50,450 bases of DNA, from contig CAKQDX010000015.1 of assembly GCA_934229725.1 (NCBI GenBank), positions 1-50,450 of the forward strand. The letters are read 5' to 3'. This DNA comes from an uncultured Streptococcus sp. (GTDB taxonomy: Bacteria > Bacillota > Bacilli > Lactobacillales > Streptococcaceae). Every line of letters begins with the position of its first letter. The first letter of the stretch is position 1. Made by a program: the position numbers and the translations under genes. The notes under the pieces were generated by a model. The model searched no databases. It was not told the origin of the DNA and saw only the letters and a list, made by a program, of their open reading frames with translations. Of this stretch, positions 17,328 to 25,857 are shown one piece after another.

Positions 17328-17361
17328 AAGAAGCTGGCGGCTTTAGTCCCAGCTTCTTTCG
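17328..17361 (+). terminator. Intercistronic hairpin between oppA and oppB
   Basis: A perfect 10-bp stem, AAGAAGCTGG (17328-17337) with CCAGCTTCTT (17349-17358), followed by a weak T-rich stretch (TCGTTGTT). It could be a partial terminator or a 3' stabiliser giving more oppA than oppBCDF mRNA. Confidence 0.7.
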
Positions 17362-17382
17362 TTGTTACATAAAGGAAATTTT

Positions 17383-18297
17383 ATGACGAAATATTTATTG
17401 AAAAGGATAGCTATTTTGCTAGTTACCCTATGGGTGGTTGTCACTCTATCTTTCTTCCTAATGCAAGTTATGCCGGGGTCACCATTCAATAATCCCAAAT
17501 TAACGAATGATATGATTGCGGTTATGAATAAGCAATATGGCTTAGATAAGCCAGTATGGCAACAGTATTTGCAATATCTATGGAATGTCCTGCACGGTGA
17601 TTTAGGAACAAGTTATCAGTCTGCAAATCAGCCTGTTAGCATGATGATTAGTCAGCGTTTGGCAGTTTCAGCGCAACTGGGTATTCAAGCCCTTGTCGTT
17701 GGGGTATTGTCTGGTCTTTTTGTAGGAGCAGTGTCAGCACGTAATAAAAATAACTGGATTGATAATATCTTGAGCGTGCTATCAACACTCGGTATTTCAG
17801 TACCTTCATTCATTATTGGTCTTTTGCTTTTGGATTACCTTGGATTTAAGTGGGGAGTTCTTCCTTTATCTGGATGGGGTTCATTTAGCCAAACGATTTT
17901 ACCTACTTTAGCTCTTGCTATTCCAGTATTTGCTCAAGTCACCCGTTTTTTCCGTAGTGAAATGATTGAAACCATGAATACTGATTATATTCAACTAGCT
18001 AGGGCTAAAGGGTTAACAGCACGTCAAATTAGTAATCGACATGCTTATCGCAATTCAATGATTCCTGTTCTTACCTTAATCGGTCCAATGGCTGCTAATA
18101 TTTTAACAGGTTCAGCACTCATAGAGCAGATTTTCTCAATTCCTGGAATTGGCCAACAGTTTGTTACCTCTATTCCAACAAAAGACTATCCTGTCATTAT
18201 GGGAACCACTATCGTTTATGCCGTTATGCTTATGGTAGCTATCCTATTGACAGATATCATTACTAGTTTTGTGGATCCACGTGTCCGTCTGAAGTAA
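17383..18297 (+). CDS. oppB: Oligopeptide ABC transporter permease OppB
   Basis: A 304-residue membrane permease with six hydrophobic segments. It begins MTKYLLKRIAILLVTLWVV, typical of the DppB/OppB family, and contains the cytoplasmic coupling loop DYIQLARAKGLTARQISNRHAYRNSM (about residues 203-228) that docks on an ATPase. ATG 17383, behind AAAGGAAA, is preferred to the upstream in-frame codon at 17362. Forms the membrane channel together with OppC; oppC starts 10 bases after the stop. Confidence 0.93.
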   Translation: MTKYLLKRIAILLVTLWVVVTLSFFLMQVMPGSPFNNPKLTNDMIAVMNKQYGLDKPVWQQYLQYLWNVLHGDLGTSYQSANQPVSMMISQRLAVSAQLGIQALVVGVLSGLFVGAVSARNKNNWIDNILSVLSTLGISVPSFIIGLLLLDYLGFKWGVLPLSGWGSFSQTILPTLALAIPVFAQVTRFFRSEMIETMNTDYIQLARAKGLTARQISNRHAYRNSMIPVLTLIGPMAANILTGSALIEQIFSIPGIGQQFVTSIPTKDYPVIMGTTIVYAVMLMVAILLTDIITSFVDPRVRLK

Positions 18298-18307
18298 GGA
18301 GAGTATC

Positions 18308-19339
18308 ATGGAAGAAAAACAACTATTTAAACTTGTTGGTGCTGGAAATACTGAATCACAAGAAAAAATTGAAAAACCGACTCTCTCTTTTACACAAGAT
18401 GCTTGGAGACGTCTGAAAAAAAATAAATTGGCGACCATATCCCTTTGGTTTTTAGCCATTCTACTGGTCTTTTCAATTGGCTCAAATTTCTTTGTTAATG
18501 CCAAGGATGCTAATAGTTTTAATGGTGATGAAGTTAAGACATATCGTAATTTACCACCTAAACTATCAGATAGCTTACCATTCTGGAATGGTAGTATTGT
18601 ATTTTCAGGTAATACGGAGCCTAATGATGTGTACTCTGATCAATCAGTTCCAAAAGACGATAAATTTATTTTGGGAACTGATAATCTGGGACGTAGCTTA
18701 GCGAAACGTGTGATTGTTGGTATACGTATCTCTCTCTTAATTGCCATCGTTGCTACTTTAATTGATTTGATTATTGGAGTGACCTATGGTCTGGTGTCAG
18801 GTTTCTTAGGTGGGAAGATTGACCTCTTCATGCAACGTGTTATTGAGGTCATCTCATCTATCCCTAACTTGGTCATAGTAACGATGTTAGGGCTTCTTTT
18901 GGGTAGTGGTGTGTTGTCAATCATTATCTCAATTGCCATAGTCGGATGGACGTCCATGGCGCGTCAAGTACGTAATTTGACCCTATCTTACCGAGAACGT
19001 GAATTTGTTTTAGCCTCACGTGCTTTGGGTGAAAATAAATTCAAGATAGCTTTTAAACATGTTTTACCAAATATTTCAGGTATCATTATTGTTCAAATTA
19101 TGATGACAGTTCCAAGTGCTATTATGTACGAAGCGGTTCTGTCAGCTATCAATTTGGGGGTTAAGCCACCAACAGCTTCTTTAGGTTCGTTGATTACAGA
19201 TGCTTCTGAAAATCTCCAATACTACCCTTATCAGGTGGTTATTCCTGCCTTGGCTCTTGTTTTTATCTCTCTTGCCTTCATTCTTTTAGGGGACGGCTTG
19301 CGTGATGCGTTTGACCCTAAATCTAACAAAGAAAACTAA
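18308..19339 (+). CDS. oppC: Oligopeptide ABC transporter permease OppC
   Basis: A 343-residue permease with a cytoplasmic N-terminus of about 45 residues, a first membrane helix, an extracellular loop (about 63-115), then five more helices. The phrase FILGTDNLGRSLAKRVIVGIRISL and the EAA loop REREFVLASRALGENKFKIAFKHVLPN identify the DppC/OppC family. Third gene of the opp operon; an AGGAG site precedes it. Confidence 0.93.
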   Translation: MEEKQLFKLVGAGNTESQEKIEKPTLSFTQDAWRRLKKNKLATISLWFLAILLVFSIGSNFFVNAKDANSFNGDEVKTYRNLPPKLSDSLPFWNGSIVFSGNTEPNDVYSDQSVPKDDKFILGTDNLGRSLAKRVIVGIRISLLIAIVATLIDLIIGVTYGLVSGFLGGKIDLFMQRVIEVISSIPNLVIVTMLGLLLGSGVLSIIISIAIVGWTSMARQVRNLTLSYREREFVLASRALGENKFKIAFKHVLPNISGIIIVQIMMTVPSAIMYEAVLSAINLGVKPPTASLGSLITDASENLQYYPYQVVIPALALVFISLAFILLGDGLRDAFDPKSNKEN

Positions 19340-19352
19340 TAGGAGCGTAATA

Positions 19353-20393
19353 ATGATGAAAGAAACGATTTTAAGTGTAAAAAATCTCCATGTTAATTTT
19401 CATACTTACGCTGGAGAAGTAAAAGCGATTCGTGATGTCAATTTTGACTTGAAAAAAGGTGAAACACTAGCGATTGTTGGTGAATCTGGTTCAGGAAAGT
19501 CTGTAACGACAAGGACACTAATGGGTCTATCAGACAAAAACGCTAAGGTAACTGGAGACATTACCTTTAAGGGGCGTGATATGCAAACCTTGAAGGAGGA
19601 AGATTGGGTCAAGGTTCGTGGAAATGATATTGCTATGATTTTTCAGGATCCTATGACCAGTCTTGACCCTACTATGAAAATTGGGCGCCAAATTGCTGAG
19701 CCTATCATGCTTCATACCAAGGTATCTCAAAAAGAAGCCTTAGATATGGCTTTACAATTAATGAAAGATGTTGGCATACCTAATGCCGAAGAACATATAA
19801 ATGACTACCCTCACCAATGGTCAGGGGGAATGCGTCAAAGAGCAGTAATTGCCATTGCTCTAGCTGCAGATCCTGAAATTTTGATTGCTGATGAGCCTAC
19901 TACTGCCTTAGATGTTACGATTCAAGCACAAATTCTTCATCTGATGAAAAAAATCCAAGAAAAGCGTGATTCATCCATTATTTTTATTACACATGACTTG
20001 GGTGTTGTTGCTGGGATGGCTGATCGTGTGGCGGTAATGTATGCTGGTAAAATTGTGGAATATGGGACTGTGGATGAAGTTTTCTACAATCCGCAACACC
20101 CATACACATGGGGTCTTCTTAACTCTATGCCTACAACAGAGACAGAATCTGGTAGCTTAGAAGCTATTCCAGGGACTCCTCCAGACTTGCTTTATCCTCC
20201 TAAAGGTGATGCCTTTGCTGCTCGAAATGCCTTTGCTTTAGATATTGATTATCAGGAAGAACCGCCAATGTTTAAGGTATCAGATACGCATTTTGCAGCA
20301 ACATGGCTCTTGGATGAACGAGCTCCTAAAGTAACCCCTCCTTCACCAATATTGAAACGATGGGAAAAATGGTCAAAGATGAAGGAGAAATAA
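19353..20393 (+). CDS. oppD: Oligopeptide ABC transporter ATPase OppD
   Basis: A 346-residue ATPase: Walker A GESGSGKS, Q-loop IFQDPMTSLDPTMKIG, signature SGGMRQRAVIA, Walker B ILIADEPTTALDVT, switch H in FITHDLG. The C-terminal extension has the peptide-transporter motif NSMPTTETESGSLEAIPGTPP. Many OppD/DppD proteins carry an Fe-S-binding Cys cluster in this region; here the extension has no cysteines (AARNAFALDIDYQEEPP), so that site is absent. The start at 19353 or 19356 (two ATGs) is fixed by AGGAG seven bases upstream; the longer frame from 19302 overlaps oppC and lacks a ribosome site. Confidence 0.92.
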   Translation: MMKETILSVKNLHVNFHTYAGEVKAIRDVNFDLKKGETLAIVGESGSGKSVTTRTLMGLSDKNAKVTGDITFKGRDMQTLKEEDWVKVRGNDIAMIFQDPMTSLDPTMKIGRQIAEPIMLHTKVSQKEALDMALQLMKDVGIPNAEEHINDYPHQWSGGMRQRAVIAIALAADPEILIADEPTTALDVTIQAQILHLMKKIQEKRDSSIIFITHDLGVVAGMADRVAVMYAGKIVEYGTVDEVFYNPQHPYTWGLLNSMPTTETESGSLEAIPGTPPDLLYPPKGDAFAARNAFALDIDYQEEPPMFKVSDTHFAATWLLDERAPKVTPPSPILKRWEKWSKMKEK

Positions 20394-20394
20394 G

Positions 20395-21333
20395 ATGACA
20401 CAAGAACGTAAGAAGTTAGTAGAACTAAAAAATGTGTCTCTAACTTTTAATAAAGGAAAATCAAACGAAGTTAAAGCCATTGATGACGTTAGCTTTGATA
20501 TCTATGAGGGCGAAATTTTTGGCCTAGTTGGTGAATCTGGTTCAGGTAAAACAACCATTGGGCGTTCTATTTTAAAGCTTTATGATATTGATTCGGGTAC
20601 TGTTACCTTTGCAGGTAATGACATATCAAGCTTAAAAGGGAAAGACCTTCATGAATTCCGTAAGACAGCTCAGATGATTTTTCAAGATCCTCAAGCTAGT
20701 CTTAATGGACGCATGAAAATCCGTGATATTATTGCTGAAGGTATTGATATTCATAAATTGGCTAAAACCAAAGAAGAACGTGAAGCCAAGGTTAAAGAGC
20801 TCATTGATTTGGTAGGATTAAATGAAGATCACTTATCAAGATATCCTCATGAGTTTTCTGGTGGTCAACGCCAAAGGATTGGTATTGCGCGTGCTTTAGC
20901 GGTTAATCCTCATTTTATCGTAGCAGACGAACCGATTTCTGCTTTGGATGTCTCTATTCAAGCACAGGTGGTTAATTTGATGCAGAAGTTGCAACATGAA
21001 CAGGGATTAACATATTTGTTTATTGCCCATGACCTATCAATGGTTAAATATATATCCGATCGTATTGGTGTAATGCATTGGGGTAAACTCCTTGAAGTAG
21101 GACCTGCAGATGAGATTTATCATAACCCGATTCATCCTTATACGAAGAGTCTATTATCTGCAATTCCAGAACCAGATCCAGAAAGAGAGCGTAAGCGTCA
21201 ACATTTGATTTACGATTCCTCTATTGAAAATGATGGGGAAAGTAGACAAATGTATGAAATCCGACCAGGACATTTTGTTTATGCTACAGAAGCAGAGGCT
21301 AAAAATTATAAAGAAGAAGCCAAGGATAATTAA
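20395..21333 (+). CDS. oppF: Oligopeptide ABC transporter ATPase OppF
   Basis: A 312-residue ATPase partner of OppD. Walker A GESGSGKTT, Q-loop IFQDPQASLNGRM, signature FSGGQRQRIGIARAL, Walker B FIVADEPISALD, switch H in FIAHDLS, and the OppF-type tail IHPYTKSLLSAIPEPDP. One base separates it from the oppD stop and its ribosome site (AAGGAG) lies in the oppD 3' end. Last gene of the operon. Confidence 0.93.
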   Translation: MTQERKKLVELKNVSLTFNKGKSNEVKAIDDVSFDIYEGEIFGLVGESGSGKTTIGRSILKLYDIDSGTVTFAGNDISSLKGKDLHEFRKTAQMIFQDPQASLNGRMKIRDIIAEGIDIHKLAKTKEEREAKVKELIDLVGLNEDHLSRYPHEFSGGQRQRIGIARALAVNPHFIVADEPISALDVSIQAQVVNLMQKLQHEQGLTYLFIAHDLSMVKYISDRIGVMHWGKLLEVGPADEIYHNPIHPYTKSLLSAIPEPDPERERKRQHLIYDSSIENDGESRQMYEIRPGHFVYATEAEAKNYKEEAKDN

Positions 21334-21338
21334 ACTGT

Positions 21339-21374
21339 AAAAAGGTGGTGATTCCTTAGTCACCTCCTTTTTAT
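21339..21374 (+). terminator. Terminator of the opp operon
   Basis: AAAAAGGTGGTGA pairs with TCACCTCCTTTTT with one mismatch. Confidence 0.82.
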
Positions 21375-21383
21375 TTTTTAGGT

Positions 21384-21399
21384 GAGCAAACGTTTACAA
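21384..21399. promoter_or_regulatory. Candidate cre (CcpA) site over the -35 box of the 21456 gene
   Basis: GAGCAAACGTTTACAA fits the cre consensus WTGNAANCGNWNNCAW except at positions 1-2. It overlaps the -35 TTTACA, a location where CcpA would repress. Confidence 0.5.
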
Positions 21400-21421
21400 T
21401 ACATGGGCAAAACAGTATAAT
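21393..21421 (+). promoter_or_regulatory. Promoter of the small conserved gene at 21456
   Basis: TTTACA (21393-21398), 17 bases, TATAAT (21416-21421): near consensus. Confidence 0.8.
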
Positions 21422-21455
21422 AAAGGTGATACAGCAATAGCGAAAGGGGACTAAC

Positions 21456-21815
21456 ATGGGAGTGTATAATAACGACTGGTTGCTCAATCAGATTCGTGGG
21501 ACAGCTAACGTCGTCAGTAAGGTTTTTAAGTTTGAGAGTCTGGATATTGATTTGGGTCAGGTTGAAGATGAAAATGGTCAAATGGTTAGTGGGAATGACT
21601 ATATTGATGATTTGGTGCTTCGTTCCAAATACCGTCAGGCAACTGACTTTGTCCATGGTCAACTCAAACGTTTGACGCCTAATGATTATAAGCTTTTGGT
21701 GAGTGTTTATATTGATTATTTGGAGAATTTACCGCCATTAATAAGGGAAAAACATCAGCTTGATAATCGCCAAATAATGGACTGGAAAGCTAAACTTTCA
21801 GAATTTTCATGGTAA
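21456..21815 (+). CDS. Small protein of unknown function
   Basis: A 119-residue soluble protein without signal peptide or membrane segment. It begins MGVYNNDWLLNQIRGTANVVSKVF and has a charged, probably all-helical body with D-Y-I-D-D, LKRLTPNDYKLLVSVYIDYLENLPP and a C-terminal W. I do not recognise a function. A clean near-consensus promoter, an AAAGGGG ribosome site 9 nt before the ATG and its own terminator show it is a real, separately transcribed gene. A possible cre site on its promoter suggests carbon control. Confidence 0.8.
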   Translation: MGVYNNDWLLNQIRGTANVVSKVFKFESLDIDLGQVEDENGQMVSGNDYIDDLVLRSKYRQATDFVHGQLKRLTPNDYKLLVSVYIDYLENLPPLIREKHQLDNRQIMDWKAKLSEFSW

Positions 21816-21820
21816 TTTGC

Positions 21821-21877
21821 TAGAGAGAGTGGGAGAGGAAACGCCAAGCGTTTACGACTTTTCCACCCTCTTTTTTG
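21821..21877 (+). terminator. Branched terminator upstream of hslO
   Basis: Outer stem AGAGAGTGG with CCACCCTCT (one mismatch) encloses an inner stem AAACGC-caa-GCGTTT; TTTTTTG follows and leads straight into the hslO -10. Confidence 0.75.
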
Positions 21878-21886
21878 TGTTATAAT
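21878..21886 (+). promoter_or_regulatory. Extended -10 promoter of hslO
   Basis: TGTTATAAT ending at 21886, only nine bases before ATG 21896, so the transcript would begin within a few bases of the start codon. Confidence 0.65.
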
Positions 21887-21895
21887 AGAGTCACT

Positions 21896-22762
21896 ATGGA
21901 TAAATTAATAAAAACAATTTCAGAATCAGGTTCTTTCCGTGCTTACGTTCTTGATAGCACTGAAACAGTTAGAACCGCACAAGAAAAACACAATACCTTA
22001 TCATCATCAACAGTCGCTTTGGGGCGTACCCTTATTGCCAATCAAATCTTGGCTGCTAACCAAAAAGGTGATAGCAAAATTACGGTAAAGGTTATCGGAA
22101 ACAGCTCTTTTGGACATATCATCTCTGTAGCCGATACCAAGGGGCATGTTAAGGGCTACATCCAAAATCCAGGTGTAGATATCAAGAAAACAGCGACCGG
22201 TGAAGTCTTAGTCGGTCCTTTCATGGGACAAGGTCAGTTTGTTTCAATCATTGATTATGGAACTGGTAATCCTTACACGTCATCAACACCACTTATTTCT
22301 GGTGAAATTGGTGAAGATTTTGCCTATTATTTAACAGAGTCTGAGCAAACCCCATCTGCTGTTGGTCTTAATGTTCTTCTTGACGAGGAGGACAAGGTCA
22401 AGGTTGCCGGTGGCTTTATGCTTCAGGTCTTGCCTGGTGCCAGCGAGGAAGAAATCGCTCGTTATGAAAAACGCATCCAAGAGATGCCTGCCATTTCAAC
22501 ACTATTGGAATCTGATGACCATATTGAAGCGCTTCTGCATGCTATCTATGGGGATGAGCCTTTCAAACGTTTGTCTGAAGAGGAGCTTAGCTTTGAGTGC
22601 GATTGCTCACGTGAACGCTTTGAAAATGCTCTCTTGAGTCTAGGTAAGGATGAACTTCAAGCTATTAAAGATGAAGATCACGGTGCTGAAATCGTCTGCC
22701 AATTCTGCCAAAACAAGTATGAATTTTCAGAAGCTGACCTGGAGGAACTCATCAATGACTAA
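21896..22762 (+). CDS. hslO: Redox-regulated chaperone Hsp33
   Basis: A 288-residue holdase chaperone, activated by oxidation. The four zinc-binding cysteines are present at C235, C237 (CDC), C268 and C271 (CQFC); on oxidative unfolding they form disulfides and switch the chaperone on. No Shine-Dalgarno precedes ATG 21896 and the -10 box ends nine bases upstream, so the mRNA may be leaderless or nearly so. A frame open to 21875 would start inside the promoter. The end overlaps dusB by 8 bases. Confidence 0.95.
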   Translation: MDKLIKTISESGSFRAYVLDSTETVRTAQEKHNTLSSSTVALGRTLIANQILAANQKGDSKITVKVIGNSSFGHIISVADTKGHVKGYIQNPGVDIKKTATGEVLVGPFMGQGQFVSIIDYGTGNPYTSSTPLISGEIGEDFAYYLTESEQTPSAVGLNVLLDEEDKVKVAGGFMLQVLPGASEEEIARYEKRIQEMPAISTLLESDDHIEALLHAIYGDEPFKRLSEEELSFECDCSRERFENALLSLGKDELQAIKDEDHGAEIVCQFCQNKYEFSEADLEELIND

Positions 22763-23732
22763 ACTTAATTCATCCTTCATGATTGGGAATGTGGAGATTC
22801 CTCATCGTACAGTGCTAGCTCCTATGGCAGGTGTGACCAACTCAGCCTTCCGTACTATTGCAAAGGAGTTTGGTGCTGGTCTTGTGGTTATGGAGATGAT
22901 TTCTGAAAAAGGGCTCCTCTACAATAATGAGAAGACCCTCCACATGCTTCATATTGATGAGAATGAGCATCCAATGTCTATTCAGCTTTTCGGTGGTGAT
23001 GCTGAGGGCTTGAAGCGTGCGGCTGACTTTATCCAGACCAATACCAAGGCTGATATCGTTGATATCAACATGGGTTGTCCGGTCAATAAGGTAGTCAAAA
23101 ATGAAGCTGGTGCCAAGTGGCTCAAAGACCCAGATAAGATTTACCACATTGTCAAGGAAGTAACGTCAGTGCTTGATATTCCTTTGACTGTTAAGATGCG
23201 TACGGGTTGGTCAGACAGTGATTTGGCTGTAGAAAACGCTCTTGCAGCTGAGTCTGCAGGTGTTTCTGCCCTTGCCATGCACGGTCGTACCCGTGAGCAG
23301 ATGTACACAGGTCACTGTGACCACGAGACTTTGGCCCGTGTTGCTAAGGCTATCACTAAGATTCCATTTATTGGAAATGGCGATGTTCGTAGCGTTCAAG
23401 ATGCTAAGCTCATGATTGAAGAACTTGGTGTCGATGCCGTTATGGTGGGTCGTGCAGCTATGAACAATCCATACATTTTCACGCAAATCAACCACTTCTT
23501 CGAAACAGGAGAGGAATTGCCAGAGCTTCCATTTGATAAGAAATTGGACATCGCTGAAGACCACCTCAAACGTTTGGTGGACCTTAAAGGTGAAAAGATT
23601 GCTGTCCGTGAATTCCGTGGTCTGGCACCACACTATCTTCGTGGAACAGCAGGAGCAGCTAAGGTTCGTGGCGAAGTCTCACGTGCCGAGTCTGTTGCTC
23701 AGGTCGAAGAAATCTTTGCGACTTTACGATAA
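22755..23732 (+). CDS. dusB: tRNA-dihydrouridine synthase (DusB family)
   Basis: A 325-residue FMN enzyme that reduces specific uridines in tRNA to dihydrouridine. Family blocks: LAPMAGVTNSAFRTIAKEFGAGL, QLFGGD, VDINMGCPVNKVVKNEAGAKWLKDP (with the catalytic Cys), LAMHGRTREQMYTG and GNGDVRSVQDA...GVDAVMVGRAAMNNPYIF. ATG 22755 sits inside the hslO 3' end with GGAGG nine bases upstream; the longer open frame is an artefact of overlap. Co-transcribed with hslO, as in other streptococci. Confidence 0.94.
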   Translation: MTKLNSSFMIGNVEIPHRTVLAPMAGVTNSAFRTIAKEFGAGLVVMEMISEKGLLYNNEKTLHMLHIDENEHPMSIQLFGGDAEGLKRAADFIQTNTKADIVDINMGCPVNKVVKNEAGAKWLKDPDKIYHIVKEVTSVLDIPLTVKMRTGWSDSDLAVENALAAESAGVSALAMHGRTREQMYTGHCDHETLARVAKAITKIPFIGNGDVRSVQDAKLMIEELGVDAVMVGRAAMNNPYIFTQINHFFETGEELPELPFDKKLDIAEDHLKRLVDLKGEKIAVREFRGLAPHYLRGTAGAAKVRGEVSRAESVAQVEEIFATLR

Positions 23733-23747
23733 GCTTCTATATAATGA

Positions 23748-23779
23748 AAACTTAACCAGATTGGTTAGGTTTTTATTTT
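23748..23779 (+). terminator. Terminator of hslO-dusB
   Basis: AAACTTAACCA pairs with TGGTTAGGTTTTT across a 3-nt loop. Confidence 0.85.
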
Positions 23780-23859
23780 CCGTCTATTCTTCCTTAATAG
23801 TATTGATAGAGTTTTTCCATTTTTTTTCGTCCTCCCTTGCAAAACCTCTGTATTTTCGA

Positions 23860-23876
23860 TATAATTAACTGGTTAA
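23860..23876. promoter_or_regulatory. -10 box and overlapping AdcR zinc operator of adcRCB
   Basis: TATAAT at 23860-23865 shares a base with TTAACTGGTTAA (23865-23876), an exact match to the streptococcal AdcR consensus TTAACYRGTTAA. Zn-loaded AdcR bound here would block RNA polymerase, giving autoregulated, zinc-repressed expression. Confidence 0.88.
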
Positions 23877-23892
23877 GTAAATGGAGAAAGCA

Positions 23893-24336
23893 ATGCTAGA
23901 ACTAGAAGAACAAGTCAATCAATTGATTAATCAAATCGTGCTCAAGTCTGAAAATCAGCATGAGCTCCTTATTGGGCAGTGCCGTAGTCAAGTTAAATTG
24001 ACTAATACTCAGGAACATATTCTCATGCTTTTGGCTGAGGGTCGCAAGACCAATTCGGAGCTGGCAAAGACCTTAAATGTCAGTCAGGCTGCTGTTACTA
24101 AGGCTGTTAAGACCTTGGTCAAGGAAGGAATGTTGGAGGCCAAGAAGGATAAGGATGATGGACGGGTGACCTACTTTGTCCTGACACAAGAGGCTCAACC
24201 CATTGCCCAGGAGCATGAGGAACACCACCAAGAAACGTTAGGCGTCTATCGCTCTGTATTGGAGCAGTTTGATAGTAAAGAACGTCAGATTATAGGGCGT
24301 TTCTTGACGAAATTAGAAGAAAAAATCGAGGAATAA
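23893..24336 (+). CDS. adcR: Zinc-responsive MarR-family repressor AdcR
   Basis: A 147-residue winged-helix repressor of zinc uptake. From ATG 23893 the zinc ligands fall at exactly the positions known for pneumococcal AdcR: E24, C30, H42, E107, H108 and H112. The winged helix is NTQEHILMLL...SQAAVTKAVKTLVKEGML. An in-frame ATG at 23881 would add four residues, but GGAG lies between the two and serves the later one. One base separates the stop from adcC. Confidence 0.95.
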   Translation: MLELEEQVNQLINQIVLKSENQHELLIGQCRSQVKLTNTQEHILMLLAEGRKTNSELAKTLNVSQAAVTKAVKTLVKEGMLEAKKDKDDGRVTYFVLTQEAQPIAQEHEEHHQETLGVYRSVLEQFDSKERQIIGRFLTKLEEKIEE

Positions 24337-24337
24337 G

Positions 24338-25045
24338 ATGCGTTATATTACAGTTGAAGGACTGAGCTTCCAGTATGATGCGGAGCCCGTTCTGGATAAT
24401 ATTCACTATCACTTGGACTCTGGAGAGTTTGTGACCTTGACTGGGGAAAATGGTGCTGCCAAATCAACGCTTATCAAGGCAACCCTGGGTATTCTCAAAC
24501 CTAAGAAGGGGACTGTGACGATTTCTGATATTAACAAAGATGGCAAGAAGCTTCGCATGGCCTATCTACCACAGCAAATTGCCAGCTTTAATGCAGGATT
24601 CCCAAGTACCGTTTATGAGTTTGTCAAGTCAGGTCGCTACCCCCATCAGGGATGGTTCCGTCGTTTGAACAAACATGACTTAGAGCATGTTCAACGTGCT
24701 CTAGAATCTGTTGGTATGTGGGAAAATCGTCACAAGCAGATTGGACATCTCTCAGGTGGTCAAAAGCAACGTGCCGTCATTGCTCGTATTTTCGCTTCAG
24801 ATCCAGATATTTTTGTCTTAGATGAGCCAACGACAGGGATGGATGCAGGAACAGCCAATACCTTCTACGAACTCATGCACCACTCAGCTCATAAGCATGG
24901 TAAGTCTGTCTTGATGATTACCCATGACCCAGAAGAGGTCAAGGAATACACGGACCGTAATATCCATCTGGTTCGTAATCAGAAACTGCCTTGGCGTTGT
25001 TTTAACGTCCATGAAAAGGATGGAGAGGGGCACAAACATGATTAG
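24338..25045 (+). CDS. adcC: Zinc ABC transporter ATPase AdcC
   Basis: A 235-residue ATPase of the high-affinity zinc importer. Walker A is GENGAAKST (Ala where most ABC proteins have Gly, usual in AdcC), signature LSGGQKQRAVIA, Walker B IFVLDEPTTGMD, and the switch histidine in MITHD. The tail is His-rich (near KDGEGHKHD). Second gene of adcRCB; overlaps adcB by 8 bases. Confidence 0.94.
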   Translation: MRYITVEGLSFQYDAEPVLDNIHYHLDSGEFVTLTGENGAAKSTLIKATLGILKPKKGTVTISDINKDGKKLRMAYLPQQIASFNAGFPSTVYEFVKSGRYPHQGWFRRLNKHDLEHVQRALESVGMWENRHKQIGHLSGGQKQRAVIARIFASDPDIFVLDEPTTGMDAGTANTFYELMHHSAHKHGKSVLMITHDPEEVKEYTDRNIHLVRNQKLPWRCFNVHEKDGEGHKHD

Positions 25046-25850
25046 TGAATTATTAACCTATGATTTTATGCAGCGTGCTATTCTCGCCGTCATTGCTATC
25101 AGTATCTTCTCGCCTATTTTGGGACTCTTTTTGATTCTCCGTCGTCAGAGCTTGATGAGTGATACTTTGAGTCACGTTTCTTTAGCTGGGGTGGCTGTGG
25201 GAATTTTCTTGGGGCAATCAACTACTTGGACCACCTTGCTGGTTGTGGTGATTGCTGCTCTAGTCCTAGAGTATCTAAGGGTTAGTTACAAGCACTATAT
25301 GGAGATTTCGACGGCTATCCTCATGTCTATGGGCTTGGCTGTAGCCTTGATTATTAGTAGCAAGGCGGGTAGCAGTAGCATGAGCTTAGATAGCTATCTC
25401 TTTGGATCTATTATCACCATTAGCTCCGAACAGGTGCGTGCCCTCTTTGTGATTGCGGCGATTGTACTGGTCTTGACCTTACTCTTTATTCGTCCTATGT
25501 ATCTTTTGACCTTTGACGAAGATACTGCTCATGTCGATGGCTTACCAGTACGTCTTATGTCTCTCCTCTTCAATATCGTAACCGGAGTAGCCATTGCTTT
25601 GATGATTCCAGCAGCAGGATCGCTCTTGGTTTCTACTATTATGATTCTTCCAGCAGCTATTGGTATGAAAATCGGTCAAACCTTCAAATCCGTGATTTTT
25701 TGGGCCATTGGTATTGGATTGGTTGGTATGCTCTCTGGTATCTTCATTTCCTATTATTGGGAAACGCCAGCAAGTGCGACCATCACATTGATCTTCATTG
25801 CTTTCTTTGGACTGGTATCAATCTTTGAACCCCTTTTAAAAGCAGAATAA
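25038..25850 (+). CDS. adcB: Zinc ABC transporter permease AdcB
   Basis: A 270-residue ABC-3 family permease with about eight membrane segments. Family features: LILRRQSLMSDTLSHVSLAGVAVG near residues 32-55 and PAAGSLLVSTIMILPAAIG near 190-210. ATG 25038 overlaps the adcC stop. The zinc-binding lipoprotein gene adcA does not follow; it must be elsewhere in the genome. Confidence 0.94.
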   Translation: MISELLTYDFMQRAILAVIAISIFSPILGLFLILRRQSLMSDTLSHVSLAGVAVGIFLGQSTTWTTLLVVVIAALVLEYLRVSYKHYMEISTAILMSMGLAVALIISSKAGSSSMSLDSYLFGSIITISSEQVRALFVIAAIVLVLTLLFIRPMYLLTFDEDTAHVDGLPVRLMSLLFNIVTGVAIALMIPAAGSLLVSTIMILPAAIGMKIGQTFKSVIFWAIGIGLVGMLSGIFISYYWETPASATITLIFIAFFGLVSIFEPLLKAE

Positions 25851-25857
25851 ATAGAAG

